A stretch of 64,000 nt of DNA from positions 248,001 to 312,000 of the forward strand of contig NC_018397.1 of assembly GCF_000208865.1 (NCBI RefSeq). Reading direction: 5' to 3'. The stretch's first letter is position 1; each line of letters begins with the position of its first letter. Below the pieces are notes generated by a model. It had not been told where the DNA came from. It searched no databases and worked only from the letters and a program-made list of their open reading frames with translations. Position numbers and translations under genes: made by a program. Origin of the DNA: Neospora caninum Liverpool. Taxonomy: Eukaryota > Apicomplexa > Conoidasida > Eucoccidiorida > Sarcocystidae. Below, piece after piece: positions 22,873 through 35,700 of the stretch.

Positions 22873-24693
22873 TATTCTCGGAGGATGCGAGGCACAGAGC
22901 GCAAAAACCAAAGATACCCCCGTGCAAAGGAGACCGGAGAGCTGACCGCCCACAAATGCTTCTTGGTGCCATCCGAGAAAGGTCAGGCAGACTAGCGAGC
23001 AGTATCGGCAACGGCAAAACGCGCTGTCACTGACCTGCTGTCTAGGAGACGAGGGACGAATTTCCTTTTTCTCTCAGAGACCACCAAGGTACCCTCTCGA
23101 TTTCTTCGTCAAACACAAGCTACGTCTGCCTCCAGAGCCGCGGAGAGTCAAAAAAGTTAACTGTGTCTCGTGCGCGTAATTGACTCGACGTTGCCCCAGG
23201 TAATGCGCCTGTGCGGCTCTTTCTGCCGATCTCCAACAGGCAGCCAGAGGACCCGGAAACGGGCTGCAACGACGAACGGAGAGTAAGTAGCGAGACCATC
23301 TAGTGACCCAAGAGAAGCAAACCCATGAGACGAAGAAGGGACGTTATGGACGACGCTCCGAAGCCGAAAAAGAGAGAGAAAGCCCGCAAGGACTGCGCAT
23401 GTGCCCGCATGTGCGACGGTGGGGCTACACTCGATGCATGCCCGCGCCGTAAGTCGCCTGGGTCTGTCTGTTGGCGTGTGTGATGTTACAGAGGGCGATC
23501 ACAAAGATACGTGTACCACGACGTCCTTCACGAACAACTAAATTTGCCTTTTCAACGTGCCTGCACACTTCCCCGCTTTTCTTCAAGATGCCCTCTGAAA
23601 GGAAGCGGTCGTCTTCACCGCGAGGGCTTTATCAACGCATTCTAAGCATTCAAGGAGCCGACGAGGTCTCCTTGTTGCGTGTCGTCTTCAAAAAGACGAA
23701 AGAATCGGAGCGTTGCGAAGGAAAAACTTCATGGCTGTCTTCTTGAGTGCTTCGTCGTTGCGTGTCTTAATCTGGTTGACGCTTTACTCATCTTGTGTAT
23801 TCGACTCCAGATATGTCAAAAGCAACGACACTCGGTACACCGCCGATGGGTCGGCCAAGCAAACGTGTGTAGGTTCATGTTACACACCAGGCCGAAGGAG
23901 GACGTCTTTGAAAAAATCAACAACGAATTTCGAATCTTCGTATTCCAGGAGTCCTGTAGCTCGCCTTAGCTGAATCCTGTCGCGCTGTGATGTTAACTGC
24001 CGCCTGACGCTTTTGGCGGTGCCGGATCTGTGGTACTTCTGAACCTTGAGAATAAATAGAGCGTTCTGGGGGCTTGTGAACGGCCCTCCCGGAGGCAGAC
24101 TGCATCTTGCTGGGATCCCCTACTCGCTGTGGGGATTCGGGGGCCAACAACCCTAGGTCTGTGTGGCCCTTGTCACTCTACCATCTGAGTAGCAGATTCC
24201 AAGTGTTCGTCCCTCTCATAAATAGGTTGTCGTGCGACTGGCAAGTAAGAACAACTGCACAAGACGAGTCGGACTATTTGCTCGTCGATCTCTGAACGAA
24301 CAAATACCAGCGAGCGCTCGGTTTCCTTTGTGCAGGTACCGCGAAGCTGCGCCGCTACTGGAGGTGCGTACGCGTCCACGACTAGACAACGAGTGCGCCG
24401 ACGGACTAGATTCATTCTGGAACCTCCTTTTCTGTGTAGGACAACTTGCGGATTAGCTGCTTCCCCTTTTTTGGGGAAAAAGTTTGCCGTACCCCGTATG
24501 CTAGCTCACGCACGCAAGGGACCGCGAACATGCAGGTTTGCCCTGCCTCTGTTTCACGTGAATTGCTGCTATGCACGCTCAGCGGCGTAGTCTGTCCTGA
24601 CATCAAAAAAAGAGCAGACCAAAAGCGTTCACTAAGGGTACTAGGAAATAAGAGATCGTGTTAGTTCTTGGGAAACGCCTTCAGAACCCCAAT
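22873..24693. other. intergenic region
   Basis: This interval lies upstream of the helical-repeat gene and downstream of the small membrane ORF, both on the minus strand. It has only short overlapping frames (for example a plus-strand 91-codon one at 23471-23746) with no recognisable domain. It likely contains the helical-repeat gene's promoter and 5' UTR. Confidence 0.55.
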
Positions 24694-24882
24694 TTAGATT
24701 GGTACAAAGAAGGTACCATATCCTCCGTACAAAGCCAGCATTACGAACAAAAAGATCATATACATCCACTTAATACCAGTGGGAACGGTCTTCGAGGTAA
24801 AACCGAAAACGGCTTCTACGAAGCGAAGCATGCGAGTCACCAAAAAGAAACCAGTTATTGCAAATAACGCTCGCGGCAGCAT
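24694..24882 (-). CDS. candidate 62-aa membrane protein
   Basis: A short minus-strand frame starts at ATG 24882 and ends in TAA. Its composition is unlike a random frame: a first hydrophobic span (LFAITGFFLVTRMLRFVEAVF, in part), a polar loop TSKTVPTG, then a strongly hydrophobic second span (MYMIFLFVMLAL) and the tail YGGYGTFFVPI. Two-span proteins of this size are common among apicomplexan mitochondrial complex subunits and small ER membrane factors, but I recognise no family. A CTGTCCAG acceptor-like sequence lies just upstream of the ATG, so an upstream exon may exist. The frame continues above the ATG only to a TTG codon. Expression is not shown, so confidence is moderate. Confidence 0.5.
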   Translation of the reverse strand: MLPRALFAITGFFLVTRMLRFVEAVFGFTSKTVPTGIKWMYMIFLFVMLALYGGYGTFFVPI

Positions 24883-26451
24883 TCTACCCCTGGACAGCGA
24901 GGCACCGAATGAAAACAGAAACCAGACGCGCTGGCATTCCCCCAAGTCACGGGTGACATTTCCCGTTTCCTCTGTCTATGAAGATTCGAGCAATCTATTA
25001 GAGGAAAGGCAAATTCTTTTTTTAAAAAAAGGGAACACTGTGCTGGACCGCACCCTGTCTGACAAAGTCGGAGGATTTGTTTGATGCCCTGTACACCACT
25101 TCGCAGTGGGTGGAAAACCATGTGGCAAACTATAAACCCGCCGATCTACCTTCCGGGAGTTCTCTGGCCAGCCACAGAGAAGAAGCCACATAAAAAGGCG
25201 CGGTCTGCTGGCAAACAACAACAGCCCGATCAAAATGCGAGGCCGTAGCACGTTTCCTTCCCGGGACTGGCCACTGCTCGCCTGGGGAGAGGTGATGCGC
25301 ACAAAGACAGGAGCAGACTGCCCTCACTTCGTGCATCCCGTTTCTCACGTGGGCAGTGACCAGACTCGAGTCAAGATTTCTCCTGGCATCGAGACAGAAG
25401 GGGACCACGCCCGCGAGAGGGCCGTACACGAACACCAAACCGCACGAAGCACCTTTCGTCGTTGACAGGTCTGCGCGCTCTGCAGGGGCGACACCCGAAA
25501 AAACCGAACCGAAGGGTTTGACAAGGACACTGGAGCGTAAGCAATGAAAACCGGCTATCGGTGGTCTTTTATATTCGCGACCCGCCCTCGCGGAAACCTA
25601 GGGATTCGCCACAGCGCAGGTTTGGCTCTCGCCTGCGTCTTCTACTAGAACGGCGCTGCTTTCCGAGAACCCACGGCGGTTGCTGCCTGTCTCGGCGTTA
25701 TCTTCTGCGTCTCTCCCATGAATCGAGGCATTCCGTTCGCTCGCAGGTATGGGTCTGCCGCGGCTCCTCTCTTCTCCTGCGGAACGCCTGCTGTGCTTCC
25801 AGCGCCACGCACATCCTCATCTCGAGACGTACTTCGACTTGGTTTGCTCACACTCCTTCTTCCCCTTCTGCCACTAGCGGAGGTCCCACTCTCTTCGTCC
25901 CTTCATCATGCTTTGTCTCTTTTGTGCATGCCCGAGTCGTTTCCGGCGCCCCCTTCCCGTCATGGAACCGTCATGCCGTCGGCCTTTTGAAGCCGCTCGG
26001 AATGCCGTAATATTCCCTTTCCTGACAGGGGAACAGCCTCTCCCATTCAGCATCAGATCTTAACCGGGTCGCAGCTGGAGGGCCACTCTTTGCACGCCAG
26101 CTGAAGTTCACGTGTGCTTCGATCTTTGTGTCGACAGGGCAGGTCCGTGCGGAACACGGCGCGGTCTGGTCGCCGACACTTCAGCCTCATGGACGTCCGC
26201 TTCTTCGCCCCCACTGTCAGCCAGCTCTCAACTTCTTCGCTCAGTGCCGCTCTCTGTCGATGCAACGCACCGCGCCCCGCACTTTCTTCCACACGGACGG
26301 ACCGTGAAGAAGGCTCGAGCGCTTGCGATACGGAAAAGCTGCATTCGTGCGGCTGCGCGTCTTCCGGCAAAGACCTTGCCTTTTCACAGTCACTGTGGCC
26401 CTCCCCGCGAAAGCAGAGAGAGGCTGCAAAAGGATGCGCGCTCCACTGCCT
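24883..26451. other. intergenic region
   Basis: Between the small membrane ORF and the 3' end of the symporter gene. A 149-codon plus-strand frame at 25561-26010 is Ser/Arg-rich with no domain and is not accepted as a gene. The right part is expected to be symporter 3' UTR. Confidence 0.5.
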
Positions 26452-29177
26452 TCACGGTGGCGGGCAGACTCGGGCTTTCCTCGGTTGAAGAGCAGAGACA
26501 CAGACCGTGACGAGGGCTGCGGTGGCCGGGACAATGAGAAACGTGTATACAGCGCTCGGGTCGTCCATCCCAAGAGGAAGGACAATCCACCGCGCGGCCA
26601 TGGAGGCATCCCCACGAGTGAAGATCAGCCCCGAGAAGAAGATGCTGACGGCCCCGGCAATGGATCCTACAACGCTGCCTAAGGCCGTTGTGCGTTTGCA
26701 CAGTCCCAGGAAGATGGGCGGGAAGATCGCCGCTGTGAGGAGGTTGCCAATCAGCATGAGTTGAATGAAGCTCTCGGTCCAGGAGAAAGCCAGGAGGACG
26801 GCAGGGATGTTGGCGACAAGAGACACGAGGAGACCCCAGCCGAACGACAAGCGCTTGGCATTGAGCTCCACAGCAACGAGACTCGGGAGGGCGCTTTGGA
26901 ACGTGTCGACGGATCCCGCAGTGAGTATAACCGCGAGGATGAAAACGACAGCGACAAGGCCGCGGGAGAGGGAAGGCAGGACGAGAAAGAAGAAAGGAGC
27001 TGACACGAGGTTGTCTTCATTCACGGTGTATCCCTGAGCCTCCAGCGCCACAGCGGTCGCGCGTGCCAGAATGCCCGTGAGTCCAAGAAGCGCGATCGTC
27101 GGCAGGACGAGCAGCGACCCGCCGAGCAGGCCCCAGCGGACCTCGCGAGTCCCCTTCCCTGACAAGACGCGCTGCCACATGCCTGGATCCATGGCGTAGG
27201 CCGGGCAGCAAGACAGCACCATGAGCACCCCCGAGAAGGCGCCTTCGGGTGTCCAAGTAGCCGCATCTTTCCACGTCGCTTCGGAGACTTGCGAGTGCAG
27301 ACAGGGTGCGACGAGAACGATGGAGAGAAGGAGCGGAAGCAGAAAACTCTGGAATTTGTCTGTCACCAGAGACGCATTCGTGCCCGCGAACGCGGTGTAC
27401 GCGAACGTCACGACGGCGACCGACAAAATCACTGCAAGACGCGGAAACGCGGGAGCGAGCGTCTGTGCCGCTGCAGCCACAAAGGCCAGCTCACCAGCCA
27501 TCGCCACCATGATCGAGAAGAAACTGACGACCGCCGTCACGATCTGCATGCTGCGGCCAAAACGCCTGCATAGAACAGGAAGGGTGAGAAGAGAAGGAAG
27601 ATTGGCAAGAAACAAAGCACACACCCGAGGAACCCAACAACACTGCGAGGCCCGGGGAGATCCACAGAAGAAACACGAGACGTACACCCCGACGGGAGGC
27701 CGCGACGCCGACACGCCGTGTACGAGCACGACGCAAAGAGAGGTGCGTGACCGAGGCCACACGCAGCCAATCGTTTCCCGCCCCCCATCCCCCCCCCCCC
27801 CCCCGCCTGTTCCTTCCCTCTCATTTCGCCCCGGAGACGCTGACAGAACAGGCGAAAAAGCCGATGTTTTATGGCCGCCTCCGCAGACTGAAGGCAACGG
27901 CAGTTTCCTGGGAAAAGCGGGGTATGAAAACACGCGCTTCACGACGGGCACGGACGCCTGCGACCCTTGTGTACGGGTCTGCTCCCCTCGCTTTCTGTCT
28001 CGTGAACGGGTATGATGACGTACACGTGAACGTAGTCGGTCAGTCCAAAGGCGACGTGTTTCTTCATTTCCTCGCGAACCATCGGCCCCGCCAGCATGAA
28101 GATCCACATCGGCACTGCGATGGCGACGGCGTAGAGAAGCACCGGCCACATGCCGTACAGCGACGAGAGTTGTGCCGGGCAGTAGAGGATCCACGTCCCG
28201 ACGCCGGAGGAGAAGAAGGAGGCCGCGAGTGCCGCGGCCGATCGGTTTTGACTGCCGCTTATAAAGGATGCAGAGCGCCTCATGCCGCCGCTCGCCTGCG
28301 CGGGGTCCGGTTCGACAGCCGCGGAGTCAGAAGCGGCGCACGACGAAGCCGAAGACGCTTTTTCGCCCGGACACGCCGGGCTCGGCGACTCCAGAGAAGG
28401 TGTAGACGTCGAGGGGAGCGCGGAGGCAGCGTCCCAGGGCGGCACGCCAGTGTCCTCGCCGACTGTCGCTTGGGGCGGTTTCTGTGAACAGGAAAAGCGA
28501 AAGACACGAGCCTAGGAATACCCAAGAGGGAGACACCTCGGGGCACCAGTCGACTGCGCATGCAGAGAAAACGGCAACGTGACGCAATCTGCCAATGTCA
28601 GGAGACGCAGGTGCTGGAAGAGGAGAGATCCCAGACAAGCGACGAGCAGTCACAGGCCCAAACGCGGTTTCCAAGGCAAACCCAGCGGCGTGCCTGCACA
28701 CACCGGCATGCGTGCCTGCACAATCACACGTAGCCTTTGTTTCAGAAGAGAGTCGGACACGCGTGGGCGGTTTAGGGTTTCAAGCCCAGAGGCACAAGGC
28801 CCTCCTGAAGCTACAGGCACACCTAACTCGTGGCAGGTCCAGAGAGCACTGCGCGGCAGACGTGTGGTTTTGTTTGTCCGTTGTCTGTGTTTCTGCCCGG
28901 CTTTTTCAATGACGACGCTGACAGCTGAACTGTGCCTCGACAAGTGACTGACCTCCGTGGACTGACGAGAGAATCCGCAGATGCTCCTCGCGTGTTTCCG
29001 ACGGAAAACAGCCAGCACGACCACTGTGCTGAGGGCGAAGAGCGTCAGACTGAGAATCAGAGCCGCCGTGCCGTTGTCGAGAGTCAATGCCCACACGTCT
29101 CCGGGCCCAGTGCCGCGCGGCTCTTTCCCCCTTCCTGGAGACAAAGTCTCCGTGGCCAGTCCCGGATCGGCCGCCAT
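26452..29177 (-). CDS. sodium:solute symporter (SSF family), DUR3-like, three exons
   Basis: Exons on the minus strand are 29177-28953, 28481-28024 and 27565-26452, with GTCAGT and GTACGT donors and TTCACAG and TATGCAG acceptors. They join in phase to give 598 residues. The ATG at 29177 lies in CAAAATGG. The first span is at about 36-58. A low-complexity loop (about 76-155) leads to SSGVGTW (166-172), the SSF signature at the start of the transport core, as in urea transporter DUR3. Further spans follow to the C-terminus. MDPGMWQRVLSGKG (352-365) matches the family's D...WQRvlaar loop, and TAGSVDTFQS (442-451) sits where SSF proteins place the helix that helps bind sodium. The protein should import a small solute with Na+ (or H+) across the plasma or an internal membrane. 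The substrate cannot be read from sequence. DUR3-like identity is tentative; SSF membership is firm. Confidence 0.85.
27789..27804. repeat. C16 homopolymer in symporter intron 2
   Basis: Sixteen consecutive C on the plus strand, which is a G run in the transcript, inside intron 28023-27566. Runs like this are prone to length variation. Confidence 0.9.
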
Positions 29178-29738
29178 TTTGAAACTTATTCCCGCGTTTG
29201 CGGACAAAGGAAGCCGCGCTAGCTTAAAACACTCAGGTGCGTGGTTCGAGGGCGCAAGAAGCGCATGCCCGTCTGTTTGCCCAGAACGCGCAAAGCGCCA
29301 TCCCGCTCCGTGCGCGTCCGTACACCGCGCGCGCGCGCGACGATTGCAGAGAAACCAAGGAATAGCGGGAAGGCAGAGCGAGAAAACTCCGACGGGGCGG
29401 GCACAACGACCGGTTGCGTGTCAATGGGACACGGATTTCCCAAAGTGACGCCGATTGTGTCTTCGAGGTTAGGTTGCGCGGCCCGATTTTGGGAGCACGG
29501 AGGGGCTGCATGCGTAGAGTCCTCCTCCTCGAGCGCATTGCTGCTGGCCTCGGCTGCCACGCAAGCAATCCCGAGTCGGGCACGGAACTTTGTTGAGAGC
29601 CGAGCAGCGAACCAAGTTCTGATCCGCCAGCACGAGAACCAAAAACCCTCGATCACGCGTGAACACCCATCGCGTGTGCATTTTCACGAGCGCGGAGAAC
29701 GGAACGCGTATCTCTAGCCGTCCCGTGTTACTTGGCTG
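29178..29738. other. short intergenic region between symporter and RAP-like gene
   Basis: Only 560 bases separate the symporter start from the proposed stop of the next gene, both on the minus strand. The interval contains a (CG)n run near 29327-29341 and should hold the symporter promoter. A minus-strand 145-codon frame here (29219-29656) has no domain and is not accepted. Confidence 0.5.
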
Positions 29739-32700
29739 CTACGACTCGGCCGTTGCACAGGGTATTATGCTCCCCCCGGGCAACCGGAAGAATCTGCCCG
29801 ATAGAAACCCAGTATGGCCAGAAGATACGTTCCACTTGAGGAAAACATTTCCCGGGGCACGAACGCGTTTTCTGACCGCCAACGGCAGCCGATCTGCTGC
29901 TGTCTCACGCCGAACTGAGAAAAAGGGATCGACAGGCCCAATGCCCAGAGGGAGGCTCAAGCGTTAGGCAAGATAGCGGTTCTGGAGAGATGTGCAACAA
30001 TGTACAGTACAGTTCATAGGATCATCGTTTGGGGACAAGCATCACGTTCATAGTTGCCAGAGAAGGCACTCGGCTTTGTGGAAGCGCCTCAGCGGCAAGG
30101 ACTGCCGGCACGGAGACTCGGGTCGCCACATACCTCGGCGGTTGTCAGCCGCGTGCAAAAAGCCGGCTTTCAAAATGACCGCATTTCCCACGATCTATCC
30201 GCTTCAGACAAACAGAATGCTCTCGGAAAGGTGAGAAGCCATCGCTCGTATGCCTTTCAGTTGTAGAGACTGATACACACTCGCATTCCGTCGGCGAGTG
30301 CAGCTTTGCAAAGCTCTCACCTGCTCCACGTCTGTGTAGAGGAGCAAGGGAGACGCTGGCTGTCCTGTGATGGTGGGCCCCTCTCGTGTGCCTGCCAAAT
30401 TCCTTTGTGAGGTCGTGCCGGAAGTGACAGTCTCTGGGAGTCGCGAGGCACTCGAAGGTTCAGGGGCTGGTGCCCATGTGCTTGTTTTTGCCGGCAAGGA
30501 GAGAGCTTTGTCTCCATTGGCACACCGCTGTGCGTAGGAACGTAGAAAATGGGGCTGTGTCCTACTGTCGGAGTCCGAATGAACACCCGGGGCGCTCTGC
30601 ATGCGTGTATCTCGTACGCCTAGGTTTGACTCCGGAGTTTTCGTCCAGACAAAGCGAATGAAGGGAGGGAAGTTGACCGAAAAAACCCGAGTGGAGGGAG
30701 ACGGAAAGAGACAGCAAACGCGGTGTTTCGTCGGGGGGATCAAGTGTGCATGCGTTTTGCTTCGGACGCCAGTACGGCTGAATCGTTGAACAGCCCAGCA
30801 TACGGTGTCGAGCAGAAAGGAGATAGCGGAGCAGGAGCGACAGATTCTTTCCTGACGAGAATACGAGCGAAAACCGACTTAGACCCCGCACATTCTCCGT
30901 TTGTCACAGCTCAGAGCTGCCACGGTAACGGCTCACAGGGTGGACCGCTATGTCTACTACATAGGGCGGGATCAGTGCCTCGGACACAAGCAGACACGGA
31001 CCAAGATTCTGCGAGTGGTTCAGCACGCCTCCGTAGCTTGCAGAGTTTCGCCGCACCCTTACAACGCCACGCAACGCGTCTAGTACCTCGCAGTGTAATC
31101 GAGATGACTTGACCCGATTGGCAAAACCCTCATAATGAGGATCGAAGGGAATCGCACCCTCGTTCCCGCTGCGGCCGTTGGAGTTTCCTCTCAAATCCGA
31201 CTGCCGTCCCTTGGCTTCAGATTCCATTATGGGGGGGCGAAAGACGTCCTGCAAGAGTGGCTGCGGACACAAACCCTTGACTCTCTCGCACGAAGCAAAC
31301 GAAGAAGTCTGCGCTCCACAGATTTCCCTCTCGTGAGCAGGCAAGGAAGCCCTCGCATGTTCTCCCCAAGATCGCTCTAGGTCTGTGGTTGTGCCGCCGG
31401 GACTCTCCAGAAAGGAACTGCCTGTCTTCGTTTGATGCAATGCCTCTTCCCTGAGGTGAGCGTAAGGGAGGGAAGCGTGGAGAAAACAATCCAGGAGGGA
31501 AATAGCCGCGCGCAGGACGCGTGAGTGGAGAGACGAGAGTCCTCCTGAATCGCCGAACTCGAAGGCCAGGTGGAGAAGTACAGCCTGAAGCTGTGACACA
31601 GTTTGTACAGTCACACCGCACGCACTCAGTGACTGTACCGTCGCCGGTTCATCCATCGTCTCTGGCGTCACTAACCCTAAAGCAGGCGTCGATCTGTCGG
31701 TAGCAAACACAGGGTCTCGGCGGCGCTCCTGCAATGGCGGACCACCCTGTTTCCCACTTCCTCCGCGTTTCTGCTTATCTTCTCCCTCCGCTCTCTTGCT
31801 GGAGGCACGCCTAATCCGACATTCCGCATCGCCCAGAAGTGTGGATGGGCTCTGTTCACGGGACACGAAAGCCTCTGAATGCGTGGTGTCAGCCTTCAAA
31901 AGTTGTGGCGCCAGTGCCTGGCTGGTAGGAATCGCAGACGAAGGGAAAGTGCCCGTTCGAATGGAGCTACGGGTGGGCGTTTCGGAGTGAGAAGTGAGAA
32001 GGCTGAACAGTGAATGTTGGCCGAGTCTTGCTGTCCATGTGGCGTCTGGAGTTCCGCGGTCGGGTGAAACACATTTTCGGGACACAGCAGGAGACTCCGC
32101 CGGCGATTCTCCTTCGTAGGCTTCACGCCCTCTCCCCGGTGTACCGGCGAGGGGAATGTGGAAAGCGTGGAAGAGCAACCCAGCATGCCAGTGTGGAGTT
32201 CCGGCGAACGAGGCAGCCGCCGCGAAACAGCAAGCAATCACGTGGCGAGGCTCCGTTCGCTGAGAACAAGCAAAACACGAGACGGCAGTGCGATCTGAAG
32301 CACCTTTGGAGAGAGACGAAGCTGCGTAAGCCGAGAAACGATACGGCCGGCTGCAGCAGGCCACGACCCTCGAGTGGTCCACGACCGGGCCCCCTCCCTC
32401 TCAAACACTCGGCGAAATGGAAGGTTCGCCTATCTATTCCAAGCATCGCATGTCAGGCTCAGATCTGTGTGTGCCGTGCAGCTCCTTTGTTTTCGCGCTG
32501 GAATCCAGCGACTTCGCTGACATTCGTCTGAAGCCACAGTAAGACACTGCACTTCTTGCTCACACATCTTCTCGTTCCTGAACACACACATGGCCATTTA
32601 TCTCTATCTGCATGTTATTTGTGAACATGCGCCCACATATGTATGCATTTGCGCATTCGTACAGCTGCCCGTACACCCAGTTCCACGTGTCCGTCGTTCC

Positions 32701-35700
32701 TTGCGCCCTCTGTGTCTCTCAGCCTTCAGCCAGTGTCCGTTTTGCTTCCTTCTCAGGTTCCGGTTCCTACTTGAGATACAAGGAGACGAGAGCAACTTGC
32801 TGCAAGCCAGACGTCCGCGTAGCGCGAATCGCCGCGAGCTCCCCCAGTATACGGATGAGCGCTGGCGGCAGAGAGCGACTCCAGAGGGCTGTTTGCATGA
32901 AGAACAGTTCTGCCGACGTCCAGCTTGGCGACTGCTGAGAAGACGTTGGCGAGACCCTGCGGCGTAGCGACAGCCAGGAAGTGCGCAAGGTGGTTCTGCA
33001 GAAAATGGGGAAGAAGAGAAAAAAGGGAAAACGGACGCGAGAGGCACGCGAGGGGTCTGTCGTCTGCTGGTGAAGCTGGAGCTGGAGCCGCCGGCTCCTG
33101 GGCACAATGATCGCCAGCCTGAACGGGAGGTTTCTCCCCTCTGCAGTGACGTTCCGGGTGACTGACGAGGGAACGCGTTCTGGTTGGAGACGAATCAAAC
33201 GCCAAGACGCCAGTCGCTTGCGCCGTCGCGAAGAGATGAAGAAGCAAAGCAAAGTGCTGCTCAGAGAAAGTGGTCGGACCGGAGGATCTCGAGCAAGAGG
33301 AAGCCGAGGAAGAGAGAGAAACAGACGGGGGACCCGAGGGACGAGGGGCGCGGAGGAGAGAGAAGAAAATGGCCTGCACAAGTGACCGAGAAACCGGCAA
33401 AACAGGAACGTCAGTTCGTTACGAACGTTCACCATCTGCACACACGCATGCAAACGTGTGTAGAGACACGCCTCGTACGCACACGCGTCGTAAACGGAAA
33501 ATATATGTAACGTGTGACGAATGCAGCTTGCAAGCTTGAGTTGTTTGCGGGGCGTTTGAGTGTCTCGCTGTGAAGACGGACAAACCCAAACTCTGGTTCT
33601 GAACTCACATGCATGCCTTCTGGTTCGCGGACGTCGAAACTAAGGAAACATCGAAGTGCCAGCAATCTGCCTTGAATGGAGAAGGCCTCTGGGTTTGTTC
33701 TCAGCCTCCCTTGGGAGAGAAGCACGGCCGCCTGTTTTGCAAGAGGTCGAGGCACATCCGGAAGCTCGCAAAGGGAATACACCAGCCGGACTGCCTGTTT
33801 GGGTGTACATACACCTGATGGCCCGCCTCTCTTCCCTTCGTCCTTCGTGTCCTGCCGTGGCCTTCTCGCCCCGCTCGACGCCTCGGACTCGCCGCGACCT
33901 CCTTGCAACTCCCCTCGCCGGCCTCCACTGTCCGACTCTCCTGCGTCGGCAGCTGTGCTCTCTTCCGCTCTCTTTCTCGCGTTGCTCACGCGGTGCTCGT
34001 GGAAACACGTCCCGTCTCCGGCCAGCACTGGCGCCCCCGTCCGTTTTTCTTCGGCGTTCTGCGCCCCGCGGCCCTGCCAAGCGTTTCGTCTGCCACGTGC
34101 GCCACCTTCTGAGCTTCTCGCGTCTTCCGGCTTCTCACGTTCGCGCCTGTGCAGACTTTCGACTGCCTCAGCCTGACTGGTTGCATGCAGTGTGGCGAGG
34201 ACAGAGCGCGCGAGACGGGCAGCCAGCGCGGGCGACAGAGAGACGCGGAGAGCGGCGAAGCCGTGAAGGAGGAGACTGAGGCCCTGGGGCGAGAACGAAG
34301 CGAGAAAGTCGCCATCGGATTCTCTGTGCTCTGTGAGCTCCCTCGCTGTTTCTGTTGCGCGAAGGGGTGCTTGATCTGCAGTCCCTGAGGACTCCTGGGG
34401 ATGGTCTGCCTGTGAGATTGCGGAGCGGCGCGGAAGAGCAGTTCGCGCGGTATTGGCAGCACCAGAGAGGGGCAGAGAGGAAGAGGCGGAACGCGGCAAG
34501 AGGGGAGGAAGGGGAAGCGAGAGAAGCAATTGAGATGGAGGCGGGGAGACAAACTGTGGAGAGAGGGAAGCAGCCGGCGGGGAGAGAGGCGACCGCACGG
34601 CCGCCGGCTCACCACAGGGAGACGATGGGCGCGAAGACACAGATGGAAGAGACGCGACAGGGCGACTTCGTGGAGGGCCGCCCGGCGAGCCTGGGACGCC
34701 ACCCTGAGATGCAGATGGAGGCGCGTCTGTCGCCAGAGTGAGAGATGAGAGATCGGCGGGATGAGGCACACCCACCAAGTTACCGTTCTGCCGGTCTCTG
34801 CCGTTTGGTAGCTCTTGTCTCGTGTCGCTCTTTTCCGCTGGAGTGTGGTGCCGTGTCTCCGGAGTTCCGCGCGTAGGCGGCGAGAGGCGCGTAGACAGTG
34901 CCGAGAAAAGCGGAGGAAAGAAGAGGTCCGCTGTTGCGCATGCATGCACCAAGAGAGACGCGTCTTGCTCATTCATTCCTTGGGCGGCTTCTTCCCAGTT
35001 TTGGATCGACAGAAGAAGCGTGAGGAGACACTCGCGGAGGTCGCGAAGGGAAGGCAGAGCCGGCGCGGCGGAGGCCCGCAGCGCGACAGCACGCTGACGC
35101 GAAGCGGCCTTATCTTTGGTGGGCCGCGCGTCTCGTTCCTCTTGCGTTTCCTCTTCGGGAAGCGAAACCGCCGACGAAGCAAGACGGACAGGCCGATTCC
35201 CTCCGGCGTTCGCTGTGAGTGCATCGGCGGGAACAGCGTCGCATGGAGGTGGACACGATGAGAGAGATGCAACGACATGAGGATGTTCCCGCCCCAATTT
35301 ATGCAAGCGAACGCACGCATTGGCCGCCATCGCCAGTCCACGAATCGAAGGGGTGCTCGAGGGTGGGGACGTGCAGGAGGAAAGCGCGGAAGGGAGGGGA
35401 GAAGCGCACGGACGAGAACCAGAAGAGGAAGCAGAAAGAGACGGAACAGACGACGGAGAGTGAGGGAGGAGAGAAGAAGACGCGGGGCAGGAGACTGAGA
35501 GAGAAGAGGAATATGAGCCCCGCACGGACTGCTCGGTGTCTGGCCGGCGGGTGCCTCCCTCACCTTCTGCACGCTGACGCCGGCAAAGCAGCTCAGCGGC
35601 CCAAGTCCAGAAACAGGCCGTGCGACGAGCAGAAGCGGAAGACAACGAGACCGAAGACGCAGACGAGTGACAAGAAGACGAGCGAGAAGAAGACGAGTGA

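Noticed and set aside
22873..22953. Upstream extension of the helical-repeat frame
   Set aside because: It opens with GTG, not a usual eukaryotic start. The first in-frame ATG is at 22872.
25561..26010. 149-codon plus-strand frame
   Set aside because: Ser/Arg-rich without domain and surrounded by frames of equal length on both strands.
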